The notes under the pieces: generated by a model
Database searches by the model: none
What the model saw: only the letters and a program-made list of their open reading frames with translations
What the model was told of the DNA's origin: nothing
Part shown: positions 19,856 through 20,897 of the stretch, piece by piece
Position numbering within the stretch: position 1 is the first letter of the stretch
Layout of the letters: each line of letters opens with the position of its first letter
Program-made: the position numbers and the translations under genes
DNA from: Chromera velia
Lineage: Eukaryota > Sar > Chromeraceae
DNA length: 20,897 nt
Reading direction: 5' to 3'
NCBI GenBank assembly: GCA_018398765.1
Contig: JAHBMJ010002254.1
Location: forward strand, 1-20,897

Positions 19856-20053
19856 GACGATATACATTTCGAAGCTCTAGTCGAAGCTAGTTTTGGTCAA
19901 TCCTTTTATAACAAGCGTCTACCAAGCTAAAAGTGAAACTGGGATCCTAGATATGATTCAAACTCTAGTTAAAGCTAGTCATTTAACCTTTATTTTTTTA
20001 TATATATACAATAAAATTTTAAATAATAAAAAAAAAAGAATAGACGTTTTCAC

Positions 20054-20087
20054 TTTTTTTTTTTTTTTACCACTGTACGTCGCCTAG
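20054..20087 (-). repeat. Right terminal inverted repeat plus A15 run
   Basis: On the minus strand this reads CTAGGCGACGTACAGTGGT then 15 A. One base differs from the left end (T for C). The inward partner run is at 20028-20037, separated by GAATAGACGTTTTCAC. Confidence 0.75.
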
Positions 20088-20095
20088 TTTCCAAT

Positions 20096-20554
20096 TGTGT
20101 TTTTTAAAAGTTACATGTTTATAGATATATATAAAGTTAATTGGTGTTTATAGATTTGAAATCTGTGGGTTTTGGAATGTTTATGTACAAAAATACAGCT
20201 TTGTACACTAAGTTTTTGACATAGAAAAAAATGATTCCCAATGGCTCCTAATTGAGAATTTGGAATCCTAAATTCCCAATTGGGCATTCCGATTGTCCCA
20301 ATTACTTCCAAATGCGATAGGGTATAAGAAAGATTTATATATGATCTAACGGCCTTCGGGCCACAGGCACACAGCACTCTTACGTTGCTCCTATTTCTAG
20401 AGGTTGTGTTAACAGAGTCTCTTTCTCAACTTTATACGAGCAGCAGTCTCTTGTTTTATCTGACTCCTCAATCTGAATTTAATTACTGCAATACATGCAT
20501 TTACATACATGCATTTAATTCTGCATGCATAGATTTGCAAGATGTCTATGTGCT
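20096..20554. other. AT-rich intergenic DNA with CAATTGG-type inverted repeats
   Basis: Contains a perfect CCCAATTGGG palindrome (20275-20284) inside a longer GGAAT ... ATTCC inverted repeat (about 20262-20290). Several diverged AATTG/CAATT words surround it, and an ATGCAT-rich patch follows at 20488-20530. No gene seen. Confidence 0.5.
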
Positions 20555-20625
20555 TGGTCTTGGCTCAATGGAAGGATGCCACGCCGCGGAGCTGGTTGGC
20601 CGGTGCTAGTCCCACTGCGCGTCTT
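20554..20625 (+). other. tRNA/SINE-like pol III box pair (tentative)
   Basis: TGGCTCAATGG at 20561 resembles an A box, and GGTGCTAGTCC at 20602 matches 8 of 11 positions of the B box consensus GGTTCGAATCC. They are 41 bp apart; about 44 is usual in a tRNA. No convincing acceptor stem was found, so this is not called a tRNA gene. It may be a tRNA-derived repeat or chance. Confidence 0.2.
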
Positions 20626-20897
20626 TCTCACCCTGAAGAGAACTAGAATGGTCCAGTTAAGGACATCAGTCTAGTCACTTACACGGTTCTCTATACAGGA
20701 ATAATAATGCAAGATATTTGTCCGGCTTCTGCTCTCATCGATCGATAGTTGTTCCATCGAATCATCCTGAGCATTTCACTGAGCAATTTCACAATGTGGA
20801 TTGACGCATGTATTTTCTCCGTCTCCGTAAATTAAATGTCTCAAGCCGTGCTGCACCGATAGGCAACGCAGCAGCACGGGACCGGCCAAGTCAGGCC
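20626..20897. other. Right-edge sequence without a recognised feature
   Basis: Mixed-composition DNA up to the window end. A short GTGCTGC ... GCAGCAC inverted pair is near 20847-20878. No open frame of note. Confidence 0.4.

Larger units (their letters stand above)
19104..20087. mobile_element. 984-bp terminal-inverted-repeat DNA transposon (hAT-like, probably non-autonomous)
   Basis: The ends are inverted copies of CTAGGCGACGYACAGTGGT (19104-19122 and 20069-20087, 18 of 19 identical), each followed inward by a 14-15 nt A-run (T-run on the right). Directly outside both ends is the same 8-mer, TTTCCAAT (19096-19103 and 20088-20095), a perfect target-site duplication. An 8-bp duplication with short TIRs is typical of hAT-superfamily elements, though P and Merlin elements also make 8-9 bp duplications. 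Inside each end the A-run is paired with a T-run of 10-11 nt about 14-16 nt away, so each subterminal region could form an A:T hairpin. The interior is too short for a hAT transposase. Other TTTCCAAT words lie nearby, so a chance match must be considered, but both copies abut the TIRs exactly. Confidence 0.7.

Noticed and set aside
1-20897. CRISPR arrays, bacterial operons, rRNA genes
   Set aside because: No regular repeat-spacer pattern, no Shine-Dalgarno-led gene strings and no rRNA-like sequence. The introns and retroelements show eukaryotic DNA.

Overview
This is a stretch of eukaryotic nuclear genome. Its two host genes are interrupted by GT-AG introns with pyrimidine-rich acceptors. One encodes a secreted enzyme-like protein and the other a probable organelle-targeted helical-repeat protein. 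The rest is mostly decayed transposable elements and simple repeats. I infer a repeat-rich protist or alga. The intron style, the helical-repeat RNA-binding family (expanded in alveolates) and the retroelement load suggest a chromerid such as Chromera velia, but the sequence alone does not prove that.

Layout. 1-6430 (minus strand): a degenerate non-LTR retrotransposon (LINE). Its ORF1 (6249 to 4675, coiled coil plus a globular domain) is followed by a long ORF2 (about 4876 to 1, running off the left edge). ORF2 has zinc-finger-like Cys clusters, a serine-rich linker encoded by a microsatellite, and an APE-type endonuclease. The reverse transcriptase should lie beyond base 1. Both frames are broken by in-frame TAA/TAG codons and ORF2 also by a frame slip. 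6459-10713: no genes. It holds two 332-bp direct repeats (6665-6996 and 9947-10278) around a 2.95-kb non-coding interior, possibly a non-autonomous long-terminal-repeat-like element. 10714-15013 (minus): a three-exon helical-repeat protein gene. Its 1.6-kb first intron is largely a GAAA/GGAA tract. 15014-15586: a divergent intergenic region. 15587-18896 (plus): a three-exon gene for a 952-residue secreted protein with a glycosidase-like barrel, a beta-sandwich and a formylglycine-generating-enzyme (FGE-sulfatase) fold domain. 19104-20087: a 984-bp terminal-inverted-repeat DNA transposon with a perfect 8-bp target duplication (hAT-like). 20088-20897: AT-rich DNA with CAATTGG palindromes and a weak pol III promoter-like pair of boxes.

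The two host genes are divergently arranged and could share the 573-bp spacer as a promoter, but nothing in their products suggests a common pathway. The strongest cross-cutting signal is mutational. The two 332-bp repeats differ almost only by transitions, and all nine in-frame stops in the retroelement are TAA or TAG at places where glutamine would read naturally. Both fit C-to-T decay of repeats.
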